From the NCBI RefSeq assembly GCF_003626635.1, contig NZ_RAZT01000004.1, positions 124,001 through 188,000 on the forward strand: a stretch of DNA of 64,000 nucleotides, in the 5' to 3' direction. Positions within the stretch are counted from its first letter, which is position 1. Every line of letters begins with the position of its first letter. The stretch comes from Micromonospora musae (GTDB lineage: Bacteria > Actinomycetota > Actinomycetes > Mycobacteriales > Micromonosporaceae). The notes under the pieces are model-generated. The model had not been told where the DNA came from and did not search any database. It worked only from the letters and a program-made list of their open reading frames with translations. Both the position numbers and the translations under genes were made by a program. This document shows positions 9,057 to 18,438 of this stretch, in pieces.

Positions 9057-12000
9057 ATGAGACTCAAAGCCCTCGCGGCAACACTTGCCGTAGCGGTCGG
9101 CCTGAGCGCGATCCAGGCGCCACCGGCGTCGGCCGCCGAGCCGGATCCCGGCGCGGCCGCCAACAAGATCGCGTCGAACCTGAAGGACCGCTTCCGCACG
9201 CAGCCGGCCTCCGACTTCTGGATCACCTTCGACACCAAGGCCGACCTCGGGCCGGCGAAGAAGATCACCGACTGGACCGCTCGTGGTCAGTTCGTCTACG
9301 ACGCCTTGAAAGCAGCAGCGAAAAGCTCCGCGGCGTCCGTCACCGCCGAGCTCGACGAGGCGGGCGTGAAGTACACGTCCTACCCGCTCGTCAACGCCGT
9401 GCTCGTCAAGGGCGGCACGCAGCAGCTCGCGCTCGACGTCGCCTCGGTCGGGCAGGTCGCCGAGATCCACGCGACGCCGCAGGTGGCGCTGGTCGACCCC
9501 GTGGAGGAGGAGACCCCGGCCGACCGGGCGGCCCGCCCGGCCAGCCCGAAGGCCGCCGCCGACGACGGCACGGTCACGTGGGGTCTGGACGCCATCCACG
9601 CCCCGCAGGCGTGGGCCATGGGCGCCACCGGTGCCGGCATCACCGTCTCCAACCTCGACTCGGGGGTCCAGTTCGACCACCCCGCCCTGGTGCACCAGTA
9701 CCGCGGCACGAAGGCCGACGGCACGGTCGACCACAACTACAACTGGATGGCCACCCGGGGCACGTGCACGGGCGCGCCGTGTGACGACAACGGACACGGC
9801 ACGCACACCATGGGCACCATGGTCGGCGTCGACGGCACCAACCACGTCGGTGTCGCCCCGGACGCGCAGTGGATCGCGACGAACGGCTGCTGCGACAGCA
9901 GCGGCGTCGAGTCGCTGCTGGCGTCCGGCTGGTGGCTGCTCGCCCCGACCGACCTCCAGGGGAACAACCCCGACCCGTCCAAGCGCCCGCACGTCGTCAA
10001 CAACTCGTGGGGCCAGACCGTCGAGCACGCCTTCGACGACTTCTTCCAGGCCATCGACGAGGCCTGGAGCGCCGCGGGCATCTTCAGCGTCTGGTCCTCG
10101 GGCAACACCACGCCGTACGCGGCCTGCGACACCGTCTCCTCGCCCGGCTCGGCCACGAGCGCCTACTCCGTCGGCGCCTACGACTCGGACGGCAACCTCG
10201 CGTCCTTCTCCCGCAAGGGCGAGGGCGAAGGTGACCGGATCAAGCCCGAGATCTCCGCTCCGGGCGTCGCCGTCCTCTCGTCGTACCCGAACAACAGCTA
10301 CACCGAGATGGCCGGCACCTCGATGGCGGCTCCCCACGTCGCCGGCGCCGTCGCCGACCTGTGGAGCTACGACCCGACCCTCATCGGGCAGGTCGAGGAG
10401 ACCCGACGCCTGCTCGCCGATTCGGCCGTCGACGTCGACGACACCGAGTGCGGCGGCACCGCCGACTTCAACAACAAGTACGGCGAAGGCCGACTCGACC
10501 TCGTCCGCCTGCTCGAGCTCGCGCCCCGGCAGGGCGGCACCCTCACCGGTGTCGTCACCGCCGACGGCAAGCCGGTCCCCGCTGCCGAGGTGACGATCAG
10601 CGGACCGTTCAGCCGGTCGATCGGAACCGACGAGGACGGCCGGTTCACGACGAACCTGCCGGTCGGCGACTACCGGCTCAGCACCAAGGTCTTCGGCTAC
10701 CTGACCGCGACCGCCGACGTCACGATCTCCCTCGGCCAGGACAGCTCGGTCAAGCTGCCGCTCACGGCCGCCGCGAAGCACGACATCAGCGGCCGGGTCG
10801 TCGACGACAAGAAGCAGCCCGTCCCGAACGCCGACGTGACCGTCAAGGAGACGCCGCTGAAGGCGGTACGCACGGACGCCAACGGCGCGTTCACGGTCGC
10901 CGGTGTTCCGGAGGGCGGGTACACGCTGAACGTCAAGCCCAACGCCTGTTTCTCGCCCACCACCGTCCCGCTGAACGTCGGCGCGCAGAACGAGTCGCTC
11001 GAGATCTCCGTCGGGCTCGTCGTCGACAAGGGCGGCTACAGCTGCGCCGTCTCCGAGGGCGAGTACCTGCGCGGTACCGACCCGGTCGAGTTCCCGAGCG
11101 GCGTGTGGGCGACGGTGAAGCTGCCGTTCCCGATCGCGCTCTACAACGGCAGCCACGACACCCTCGGTGTGAGCCTGCGCGGCGTCATCTCCCCGGACAC
11201 CTCCACCGGACCCGGCAGCGGCGGTGCGGGCGTCTTCCCGTTCTGGCTCCAGACCCCCGTGGAGTTCGCGCCCGGTGGGGGAGTCTTCACCGCAGCCACC
11301 AAGGTCAACGGCGAGGACGCGTTCGTCGTCGAGTTCCGCAACGCCAAGCTCTGGGCCTATCCGACCCGGACGGAGTACACGGAGCCGGTCAGCTACTCGG
11401 CCACGCTCACCCGCTCCGGCACCGTGATCTTCGGGTACGGCGACGGCGTCGGGACCGACGACCCGGTGACCGCCGGCGCCACCGCCACCACCGGCATCCA
11501 GGGCTGGGCTGGCGTCGACGGCATCCGGTTCTCCGAGAGCGCCCCGGTGCTGCACGACGGGATGGTCGTCACCTACGACCTGCCTGACTTCGGTTACCTC
11601 GACGCGACGGTCGTCGACCAGAACGACGGACAGCCGGTGGCCGGGGCCGAGGTCTCCTTCTCGAACAAGTCCGGGCTCGTCGAGACCGTCACGACCGACG
11701 GCACGGGCGTCGTGCATCGCCAGCTTCCGGTCGGCGACTACACCATGACGGTGGACGCGCCGAACTACCAGATCGGGACGTACCCCTTCTCCCTCGACAA
11801 GCTCTACGCGAAGGCCAAGGTCGACGCGCGGCTGACCACGGGTGTCGCCGGGCTGAAGGCCGACGGCCTCGACGCGCTGCTCGGCACCGACCAGAACGGT
11901 GTGGGCTCGCTGACGCTGACCAACAACGGCTCCGCCCCGCTCACGTACACCTTGGGCGAGGCCGCGCGCCACCCCGAGCTCGACGCCACGGGCGCCACCG

Positions 12001-15000
12001 CGCGCACCGGGACGGGTGCGGACAGCACGATCGACCTCACCGCGTGGAGGGCCGGCGCGAGCGGCATGAAGCCGTCGAACGCCGACGGCAAGGCCGCGAC
12101 GGCGAAGGCCGCGGAGGCACAGGCGGCCGGCAAGGTCGGCCCGACCTCCGGCGGCGACGTCATCACCCGGATCCCCATCCCGGGCACGATCGCCGAGAAG
12201 GAGCCCTCGGGCGTCGGGTACGACGGCGACGTCTGGGTCCACGACTACAACAAGCGGACCAACACCGCCTACACGGTGACGGGCAAGCCGACCGGGAAGG
12301 TCTTCGACGCGTCGTGGAACCCCGCGTACCGGGCCTTCGACATGGCGCTCGACACCAAGACCGGTGACATGTGCCAGATGGAGGACAGCCCGGCCAGCTT
12401 CATCCACTGCTTCGACCGGAAGACCGGGAAGGAGACCCGGCAGGTCAAGGGTGACTGGTCCACCCTGCAGCTGACCGGACTCGCCTACAACCCGACGGAG
12501 GACGTGTTCTACGTCGGTGGCCGGGCGAACGGCATGATCGGAACCGTCGCCGGGACGTCGCACGACAACGCGGGCGCGCTGCTCTCCTTCTGCGCCCCGC
12601 CGCTGCCCGAGGTGATGGGTCTGGCCTACAACCAGGCCTCCGACACCATCTGGTACACCGACCTCACCACGAACCGGCCCACCCGCCTGCTGCAGGTCGA
12701 CCCGGACGACTGCTCGCTCGTCAACGCGTGGTGGTTCCCGGGTCAGAAGGCGACGCAGGGCGGCGGCCTCGAGACCGACTCGACCGGGGCGCTGTGGGCG
12801 GCGGACCAGGTCGCCGACGACGTCGTACTGGTCGACGTCGAGGACGACCTGCTCACCGACCTGCCGTGGCTGTCGCTCTCCTCGGCCGGCGGCACCCTCG
12901 CCCCGGGCGCGTCGACGACCGTCAAGGTCTCGATCTCCTCGAAGGACGCCAAGCCGGGAGTCCTCGGCGCGAACATCGTGGTGCGGTCCGACTCCGGACG
13001 CCAGTCCAAGACGTACGTCCCGGTGACGCTCACCACCACGAAGTACCAGGTCGGCATCAACGCCGGCGGCGCGAAGCTCACCGACGGCTCCGGCTACACC
13101 TGGTCCGCCGACCAACCCGCCAGCAAGAAGGCGTGGGGCTACGAGGGGAAGACGAAGGTCACCTCCACGAAGGCCGGGATCGAGGGCACGACGGACGACA
13201 TCCTGTTCCAGTCGCAGCGCACCACGAACGACAAGCAGTTGTTCTACCGCTTCCCCGACGCGCCCAAGGGCACCTACGCGATCGATCTCGGGTTCGCCGA
13301 GATCGAGAAGGTGGCCAAGGGTAAGCGGGTCTTCGACGTCGTCGTGGACGGGTCGCTGACGGAGTACGCGTACGACCCGGCCGCGGCAGTGGGGCAGAAC
13401 ACCGCCGACTGGCGCACCGCCGTCGTGAAGCACGAGGGTGGTCCGCTGACGGTGGAGCTGCGGGGCTCGAAGGGTCTGAAGCCCCCGACCGTCGCCGCGC
13501 TGCGGGTGACGCTCGACCCGCGGGCTGACGTGGCGGAGCCGGATCCCCAGCCCGAGCAGCCGGATCCGGGCCCCGTGCCGGTGGCCCCGGCCGGTCGCTC
13601 GTACTCGATGAAGGTGACCGACGGGCTCTACCGCCAGGGCACTGAGGAGTCCGGGTGGCACGGCGACGACAGCTGCGGCGTGCTGTGGTTCGACTCCAGC
13701 TTCCTGTTCCCGTTCTACGACACGGCCTGGGACGGCGTGTGCGTGACGACGAACGGCCAGCTGATCTTCGACCGGGCCAGCGCCGTGGGGAGCAACACGG
13801 AGCTGCCGTCGCCGTACACGTTCGACGCGATCTATCCGTTCTGGGACGACCTGGTCGTCGACGACGAGGCGAACATCTACTTCGGCAGAACCGAGGTGGA
13901 CGGCCTGGCCGCTGAGGTCATCGAGTGGCGCAACGCCACCTTCTACGGCGAGCCGGCGGCCCGGGTGAGCTTCTCGGTCACCCTGATCGCGGACGGCCGG
14001 ATCCAGATCGGGTACGGCGACGGCGTCGGCGGCGACAACCCCCTCACCCGGGGGTCGTCGGCGACGGTCGGCGTGGAGAGCCTGACCCGCAACCCCGCGG
14101 GTCAGTACTCCTTCGACCAGCCCATCCTCAAGGCCGGCCTGGGGCTGGAGTACACCCTCCCGGCCGCGGGCACGATCGAGGGCACGGTCACCGACAAGAA
14201 CGACGGTAAGCCGATGGCGGGCGCGATCATCACGCTCAAGGGGCCGAACGGTGAACGGGTCATCACGACCGACGCGAAGGGTCGGTGGAAGGCCCAGGCG
14301 CTGGTCGGCGAGAACACCGTGGAGGTGTCGTCGCCGAACTACGTCACCGCCAGCCACCCCGTGACCATCGCCAAGAAGGACCAGGCCGAGGTCGTCGACA
14401 CGGCGTTGACCACGGGCATCGCCACCGTCACCGGAGCTGACCTCGACTGGCTCCTCGACAAGGGCCAGAAGGCGACGGCCGACGTGACCGTCACCAACAC
14501 CGGCTCCGCCCCGCTCCAGGTGCGGATCAGCGAGCAGCAGCGCACCAGCGACGGCGGGCACGAGGCCGCCGACCTTCCGTGGCTGAGCCTCAAGGGCGCG
14601 GCCACGACCGGCACGGTCACGCTGGCGGCCGGGGCGTCCACCACGGTCACGGCGACGGCCGACAACGCCGGCGTCAAGCCCGGCGTACTCGTCGGGGACG
14701 TGCTCGTGGCGACGAACGCCGGCAAGGGCGAGACCCAGCTCAAGCCGGTCCGCCTGGCGACCTCGGCCTACTGGAGGGGCGTCGACGTGGGCGGATCAGG
14801 GTACGTCGATGCAGCCGGCTTCTTCTGGTCGCCCGACCAGGCGCTCGGTTCGCGGCCGTGGGGCTACGTCGGCGGCAAGGCGCGTACCACCAAGGCCGAC
14901 ATCGCCGGCACCGAGGACGACGCGCTGCTCCGCACCCAGCGGACCGGCAAGACGTTCAGCTACGTGTTCAAGAACGCCCCCGCCGGGACGTACCGGATCG

Positions 15001-15245
15001 GCCTCGACTTCGCGGAGATCGAGAAGGTCAAGGCCGGCGAGCGTGCCTTCGACGTCCTGGTCGACGGCAAGGTCGTGCTCTACGACCACGACGTCCAGGC
15101 GAGGGCGGGTGCGCTGACCGCGGAGCTGAACACGGTCACCGTCGCGCACACCGGCGGCGATCTGAAGATCGAGCTCAGTCGCGAGAAGGGCGAGGGCGAC
15201 CCGATCCTCAACGCCCTGAAGGTCCAGGAGGACCCGCGCCCGTGA
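9057..15245 (+). CDS. Secreted multidomain subtilisin-like (S8) protease
   Basis: 2,062 residues with a signal peptide (about 1-26, ending PPASA). An I9-like propeptide region precedes the subtilase domain (about 170-490), with catalytic Asp201 (NLDSGV), His247 (NGHGTH), oxyanion Asn350 (SSGN) and Ser422 (AGTSMAAPHVAG). Then come two carboxypeptidase-regulatory-like beta domains (about 493-650), a beta-sandwich with GYGDGVG (about 794), another regulatory-like domain (about 846), a beta-propeller-like stretch (about 1035-1290), a malectin-like domain (about 1329-1491), then a second beta-sandwich (from about 1516, GYGDGVG again), a regulatory-like domain (about 1705) and a second malectin-like domain (about 1902-2060). 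The tail is therefore a duplicated module set, probably binding polysaccharide or cell wall. Extracellular. Confidence 0.93.
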   Translation: MRLKALAATLAVAVGLSAIQAPPASAAEPDPGAAANKIASNLKDRFRTQPASDFWITFDTKADLGPAKKITDWTARGQFVYDALKAAAKSSAASVTAELDEAGVKYTSYPLVNAVLVKGGTQQLALDVASVGQVAEIHATPQVALVDPVEEETPADRAARPASPKAAADDGTVTWGLDAIHAPQAWAMGATGAGITVSNLDSGVQFDHPALVHQYRGTKADGTVDHNYNWMATRGTCTGAPCDDNGHGTHTMGTMVGVDGTNHVGVAPDAQWIATNGCCDSSGVESLLASGWWLLAPTDLQGNNPDPSKRPHVVNNSWGQTVEHAFDDFFQAIDEAWSAAGIFSVWSSGNTTPYAACDTVSSPGSATSAYSVGAYDSDGNLASFSRKGEGEGDRIKPEISAPGVAVLSSYPNNSYTEMAGTSMAAPHVAGAVADLWSYDPTLIGQVEETRRLLADSAVDVDDTECGGTADFNNKYGEGRLDLVRLLELAPRQGGTLTGVVTADGKPVPAAEVTISGPFSRSIGTDEDGRFTTNLPVGDYRLSTKVFGYLTATADVTISLGQDSSVKLPLTAAAKHDISGRVVDDKKQPVPNADVTVKETPLKAVRTDANGAFTVAGVPEGGYTLNVKPNACFSPTTVPLNVGAQNESLEISVGLVVDKGGYSCAVSEGEYLRGTDPVEFPSGVWATVKLPFPIALYNGSHDTLGVSLRGVISPDTSTGPGSGGAGVFPFWLQTPVEFAPGGGVFTAATKVNGEDAFVVEFRNAKLWAYPTRTEYTEPVSYSATLTRSGTVIFGYGDGVGTDDPVTAGATATTGIQGWAGVDGIRFSESAPVLHDGMVVTYDLPDFGYLDATVVDQNDGQPVAGAEVSFSNKSGLVETVTTDGTGVVHRQLPVGDYTMTVDAPNYQIGTYPFSLDKLYAKAKVDARLTTGVAGLKADGLDALLGTDQNGVGSLTLTNNGSAPLTYTLGEAARHPELDATGATARTGTGADSTIDLTAWRAGASGMKPSNADGKAATAKAAEAQAAGKVGPTSGGDVITRIPIPGTIAEKEPSGVGYDGDVWVHDYNKRTNTAYTVTGKPTGKVFDASWNPAYRAFDMALDTKTGDMCQMEDSPASFIHCFDRKTGKETRQVKGDWSTLQLTGLAYNPTEDVFYVGGRANGMIGTVAGTSHDNAGALLSFCAPPLPEVMGLAYNQASDTIWYTDLTTNRPTRLLQVDPDDCSLVNAWWFPGQKATQGGGLETDSTGALWAADQVADDVVLVDVEDDLLTDLPWLSLSSAGGTLAPGASTTVKVSISSKDAKPGVLGANIVVRSDSGRQSKTYVPVTLTTTKYQVGINAGGAKLTDGSGYTWSADQPASKKAWGYEGKTKVTSTKAGIEGTTDDILFQSQRTTNDKQLFYRFPDAPKGTYAIDLGFAEIEKVAKGKRVFDVVVDGSLTEYAYDPAAAVGQNTADWRTAVVKHEGGPLTVELRGSKGLKPPTVAALRVTLDPRADVAEPDPQPEQPDPGPVPVAPAGRSYSMKVTDGLYRQGTEESGWHGDDSCGVLWFDSSFLFPFYDTAWDGVCVTTNGQLIFDRASAVGSNTELPSPYTFDAIYPFWDDLVVDDEANIYFGRTEVDGLAAEVIEWRNATFYGEPAARVSFSVTLIADGRIQIGYGDGVGGDNPLTRGSSATVGVESLTRNPAGQYSFDQPILKAGLGLEYTLPAAGTIEGTVTDKNDGKPMAGAIITLKGPNGERVITTDAKGRWKAQALVGENTVEVSSPNYVTASHPVTIAKKDQAEVVDTALTTGIATVTGADLDWLLDKGQKATADVTVTNTGSAPLQVRISEQQRTSDGGHEAADLPWLSLKGAATTGTVTLAAGASTTVTATADNAGVKPGVLVGDVLVATNAGKGETQLKPVRLATSAYWRGVDVGGSGYVDAAGFFWSPDQALGSRPWGYVGGKARTTKADIAGTEDDALLRTQRTGKTFSYVFKNAPAGTYRIGLDFAEIEKVKAGERAFDVLVDGKVVLYDHDVQARAGALTAELNTVTVAHTGGDLKIELSREKGEGDPILNALKVQEDPRP

Positions 15246-15271
15246 GTTAGCCGAACCGGTTCGCAAGCAGT

Positions 15272-15315
15272 GGTCAGAGCCTCCACGGAGAAGGATTGCC
15301 GTGGAGGCTCTGACC
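15272..15315 (+). terminator. 17-bp hairpin terminator after the protease
   Basis: GGTCAGAGCCTCCACGG (15272-15288) pairs perfectly with 15299-15315 around a 10-base loop, 26 bases after the protease stop. It can serve both the protease and the convergent gene at 15371. Confidence 0.85.
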
Positions 15316-15370
15316 GTTCCTACCGACTTTGCGGCGGCCGTCGTTCGCGCACCTGCGCTGGCGACTCAGG

Positions 15371-16240
15371 TCACCTGGTCAGGAGTGGCTCCCAGCCGTC
15401 GCGGTGGCGCAGGCCGCGAGGTTGGAGCCGGATCTGGTCGTGCGCTGTTCGGGAGACCGGCTCGGTTCGTATCGTTTCGGGCCGGTCCACCACGACGCAG
15501 ACGTCCTCGCCGGGCCACCACCAGCCGCAGGAGCGGGCCAGGCCGGCCCAGGCGTCGAGGTGTTCGGCTTCGTCCGGCCCGTACCGGGCGAGGCCGAGTC
15601 GCCGCAGCACGTCGTAGTAGGCGATCCATGACGCGTCCTGCTGCCCGTACCAGCACACCGGCAGCGCAGCGTCACCGGCGAGGGCCGCGCGTACGGGCAG
15701 GTAGTACCCGTGCGCGAGGCTGCGGTGCAGTGCCGTGCGTACGCCTTGGTGCAGCACGACAGCGAGCGGAACTCCATTGTCGAGCGCGCGTAGCGGCGCC
15801 AGCTCGGGCCACGGCTCCTTGGTCTTGCTCCTGCGCACCGGCGACAGTTCGGGATCGGTGTGGGTGACGCCCGCGCTGAGCGCGCCACGCAGCTGGGAGG
15901 CGATCATGGCGATGCTGCCGGCCAGCGGTGGTGTTCCGCGCGGCCGGGGGTCCCTGATCCGCTCGTAGAGCTGGTCGAGGGTGGGCCAGCCGGTGATCAG
16001 GGGGCGTGCCTTCTCCGGCGAGTCGACCCATTCGAACCGAGGTCGGGGCCGTGCTGCCCTGGCGTAGATGGCGGTCAGGCACCGCTCGGCGGTCGACCTG
16101 TCAGCCGGTTGGGTGGAGAGAGCGTGGTCCAGCCACTCCTGGCGAATTCGGATGGCCTGCTGCCACAGGTCGTGAGGGCTGCCGCTGCGAACGGCCTGTG
16201 GAGGATTCGCGGCGTCGCTGCGCCGCGCGGGGGCGCTCAC
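15371..16240 (-). CDS. DUF6745-like hypothetical protein
   Basis: 289-residue soluble protein. The C-terminal half has a motif set I associate with the actinobacterial DUF6745 family: CWYGQQDASWIAYYDVLRRL, then ARSCGWWWPGEDVCVVVDRP and a terminal RHRDGWEPLL. There is no signal peptide or membrane segment. The family has no known function to my knowledge. It stands alone on the reverse strand between the protease terminator and the DM13 gene. Confidence 0.7.
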   Translation of the reverse strand: MSAPARRSDAANPPQAVRSGSPHDLWQQAIRIRQEWLDHALSTQPADRSTAERCLTAIYARAARPRPRFEWVDSPEKARPLITGWPTLDQLYERIRDPRPRGTPPLAGSIAMIASQLRGALSAGVTHTDPELSPVRRSKTKEPWPELAPLRALDNGVPLAVVLHQGVRTALHRSLAHGYYLPVRAALAGDAALPVCWYGQQDASWIAYYDVLRRLGLARYGPDEAEHLDAWAGLARSCGWWWPGEDVCVVVDRPETIRTEPVSRTAHDQIRLQPRGLRHRDGWEPLLTR

Positions 16241-16344
16241 AGCGCCAGGGCGTCGCCGCCCTTCCGGTACGAGATCATGGAACGACTATGGCCCACCGCG
16301 CGACGCCGACGCAAGGCGATTCCGCGCCTGCGCGACCGGCCGGA

Positions 16345-16935
16345 TCAGGTGGTTCTCAGGTCGGCGGCCCCAAAGGAGACACTGAAGCGCTTGCACCAGA
16401 TGGAGACGCTCCGGAAGTCCGCCGGATCCACGGCGGCCGGGAGTTCGTACACCTGGTCGCCGCGGTTGCCCTTGAGGCGGGCCACCTCGATCCAGCTGCC
16501 GTCGTCGAACACCCGCCAGCCGGCCGGCCCGCTCTTCACCGGCTGGTCGGTCAGCCAGACCCGTAGGTCCGGCCCGTTGGACGTGTCGAGATCGCGAAGG
16601 ACGAGCTGGTGCCGGCCGTCGGCGAGCCGGACGATCTCCGCACTGCCGGTCGTTTCATGCTCGTGAGTGATGAAGTCACCGGCGGAGACGATTCGATTCG
16701 CGCCCGGCCTCGTGGCGGCCGGGCGGGACGTAGCGTCGGCGGACGCGGAGCCGGTCGGTGTGGGAGCCCTCTCGGCGACCGGTAGCGCCTCGTCGACGCG
16801 AGTGTCGGTGAACAGTTTCCACGGCTGAAACCAGAAGAGTCCGAAGGCCGCGATGATTACGACCACGGTCACGCTTGCCCAGATCAGCGGCGGCCGTACT
16901 CGCTTCGTCCACATGCTCGCCAGAGTACGTCGCAC
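16345..16935 (-). CDS. DM13 domain membrane-anchored protein
   Basis: 196 residues: an N-terminal membrane anchor (about 17-36, IWASVTVVVIIAAFGLFWF), a Pro/Ala/Thr linker (about 48-80) and a C-terminal DM13 domain (about 85-196) with the conserved NGPDLRVWLTD, LKGNRGDQVYELP and VSIWCKRFSVSFG elements. DM13 domains are thought to take part in extracytoplasmic redox or electron-transfer reactions through the conserved Cys. Start: ATG at 16935; an internal ATG eight codons on (MWTKR) is an alternative. Confidence 0.85.
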   Translation of the reverse strand: MRRTLASMWTKRVRPPLIWASVTVVVIIAAFGLFWFQPWKLFTDTRVDEALPVAERAPTPTGSASADATSRPAATRPGANRIVSAGDFITHEHETTGSAEIVRLADGRHQLVLRDLDTSNGPDLRVWLTDQPVKSGPAGWRVFDDGSWIEVARLKGNRGDQVYELPAAVDPADFRSVSIWCKRFSVSFGAADLRTT

Positions 16936-17037
16936 CGGTCGTCGAATCGGCGGCCATCCATTTCCAGATTCTTACGGCTGTTCCGCTCACGAGATGCGGT
17001 GCGACGGCGGCCGCTTCCGGCAGTTTCACGCACAAAC

Positions 17038-17071
17038 GCTGGTCCCGGTCGCGTCTGCGGCCGGGACCAGC
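17038..17071 (-). terminator. Hairpin terminator for the beta-propeller gene
   Basis: GCTGGTCCCGG (17038-17048) and CCGGGACCAGC (17061-17071) form an 11-bp stem with a 12-base loop, 13 bases downstream of the leftward beta-propeller gene. It separates that gene from the DM13 gene. Confidence 0.75.
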
Positions 17072-17084
17072 GGTGGAGCTGAGC

Positions 17085-18266
17085 TCAGGAGGCGGCGATG
17101 CCTTCCATCCCGATGCCGTTCTCGAACTTCGGCAGCCCCTTCACCTCGGTGACGAGTTTGAGGGAGCCGTCCTTGCCCACCTCGTAGCCCTGCACGTTGC
17201 CGGCGGCGGCGTTCTGGACGTACAGGAAGCCGTCGCTGGCGGTCATGTCGATCGAGCCACCGCCGGTGTCGGCGGCGACGGCCTTGACGAGGACGAGCTT
17301 GCCGTCGCGGTCGACCTTGTAGGAGCTGATGGTGGAGCTGCCGGCGTTGGCGACGAAGAAGAAGTCGCCGACGCGCTGGATCCAGCACGGCGCCTGCTGG
17401 CCGTTGGGCACCGACGGTCCGATCTGGTCGAGTCCGCCGTCCTTCTCCAGCTCGAACCGGCTGAGCTCGTTGCTGCCGGATTCGGTGACCAGCAGTGTGT
17501 CCTCGGTGTCGAAGGTGAAGCCGAACGGGGTGTTGCCGGCGTCGCTGATCACGGGGTGTCGGGACAGCTCGCCGTGGCGGCCGATCTCGTAGCTGAACAT
17601 CACGTTGGCGGCCTTCGTGCTCACCAGCACGAACTCGCCTTCGGGATCGATCTCGACCTGGGCCGGGGCGGTCATGAAGGCGGGCGGGTTCCCGTTGTGC
17701 AGCCCGAGTGACCGGTGCGCGCCCTCGATCGGCGACAGCCGGTCCTTGTGCAGGCGGAAGCCCTGAACGGAGCCTTCGCCGCCGGCGTTGAGCACGTAGA
17801 CCAGGTTGCCCCGAACCGCCACGCTGACCGGCAGCAGGCCGTGCGACCAGACGACCTGGAGCTTGTCGAGCTTGGTGCCGTCGACCCGGAACACCGTCAC
17901 GGTGTTGCTGCCGGCGTTGACCGCGAACAGCAGCCCGTCGTGATAGATCAGCGACCCTTGCGACGCCAGCGCGTCGCCCGGCGCGCCGACGGTGAATCCG
18001 CCGAGGCCGCCCGTCTCGAACTCGCCCTTCGGGGAGAGGCGGCCGTCGTCGTCGCGGTCGTAGACCTTGACCGTGTTGCCCTCCGCCTTGTTCGTCTGGA
18101 CGAACAGCGCACCCTCGTCGCCGTCCTCGTGGTGCTGTCCGTGGCCACCACGGTCGTCGTGCCGGTACTCCGGTCCTCCGCCGTCGGCGAGAGCGAGCCC
18201 CGGGAGCGCCCCGACGCCGGTGAGCCCGGCGAGGAGCGCGGCAGTGGCGAGCGTTTTGCGCTTCAT
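17085..18266 (-). CDS. Secreted lactonase-like beta-propeller protein
   Basis: 393 residues with a signal peptide (about 1-27, LPGLALA), a His/Asp-rich stretch (about 35-50, HDDRGGHGQHHEDGDE) that may bind metal, then repeated propeller blades with NAGSNTVTVFRV, NAGGEGSVQGFRL and NAGSSTISSYKV-type strands. It resembles the YVTN/6-phosphogluconolactonase-like (3-carboxymuconate cyclase-like) fold. Secretion argues against a sugar-phosphate lactonase role. A GGAAGG ribosome site precedes the ATG. Function unknown; possibly ligand or surface binding. Confidence 0.85.
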   Translation of the reverse strand: MKRKTLATAALLAGLTGVGALPGLALADGGGPEYRHDDRGGHGQHHEDGDEGALFVQTNKAEGNTVKVYDRDDDGRLSPKGEFETGGLGGFTVGAPGDALASQGSLIYHDGLLFAVNAGSNTVTVFRVDGTKLDKLQVVWSHGLLPVSVAVRGNLVYVLNAGGEGSVQGFRLHKDRLSPIEGAHRSLGLHNGNPPAFMTAPAQVEIDPEGEFVLVSTKAANVMFSYEIGRHGELSRHPVISDAGNTPFGFTFDTEDTLLVTESGSNELSRFELEKDGGLDQIGPSVPNGQQAPCWIQRVGDFFFVANAGSSTISSYKVDRDGKLVLVKAVAADTGGGSIDMTASDGFLYVQNAAAGNVQGYEVGKDGSLKLVTEVKGLPKFENGIGMEGIAAS

Positions 18267-18438
18267 GATCTACCTTCCGGTCGTGACAGCCGCAAACGGG
18301 AAGAACTTTCCTGTTTGCAGGCTATGGCGGCTGAAGGTCATGTACGCGCCGTTTACCCGAAAGGCGGATATTAAGCGTATTCGTGCCCGGATCCTGCCGG
18401 ATTCCCGTGCTGCTGGTCTCACCGACGATGCCGGCCCG

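Noticed and set aside
8679..14561. Reverse-strand open frame of 1,960 codons across the protease gene
   Set aside because: It is a shadow of the protease coding strand caused by GC-rich third positions. It has a repetitive Arg/Gly/Val/Asp composition, no domains and no ribosome site, while the forward frame has a signal peptide and full catalytic triad.
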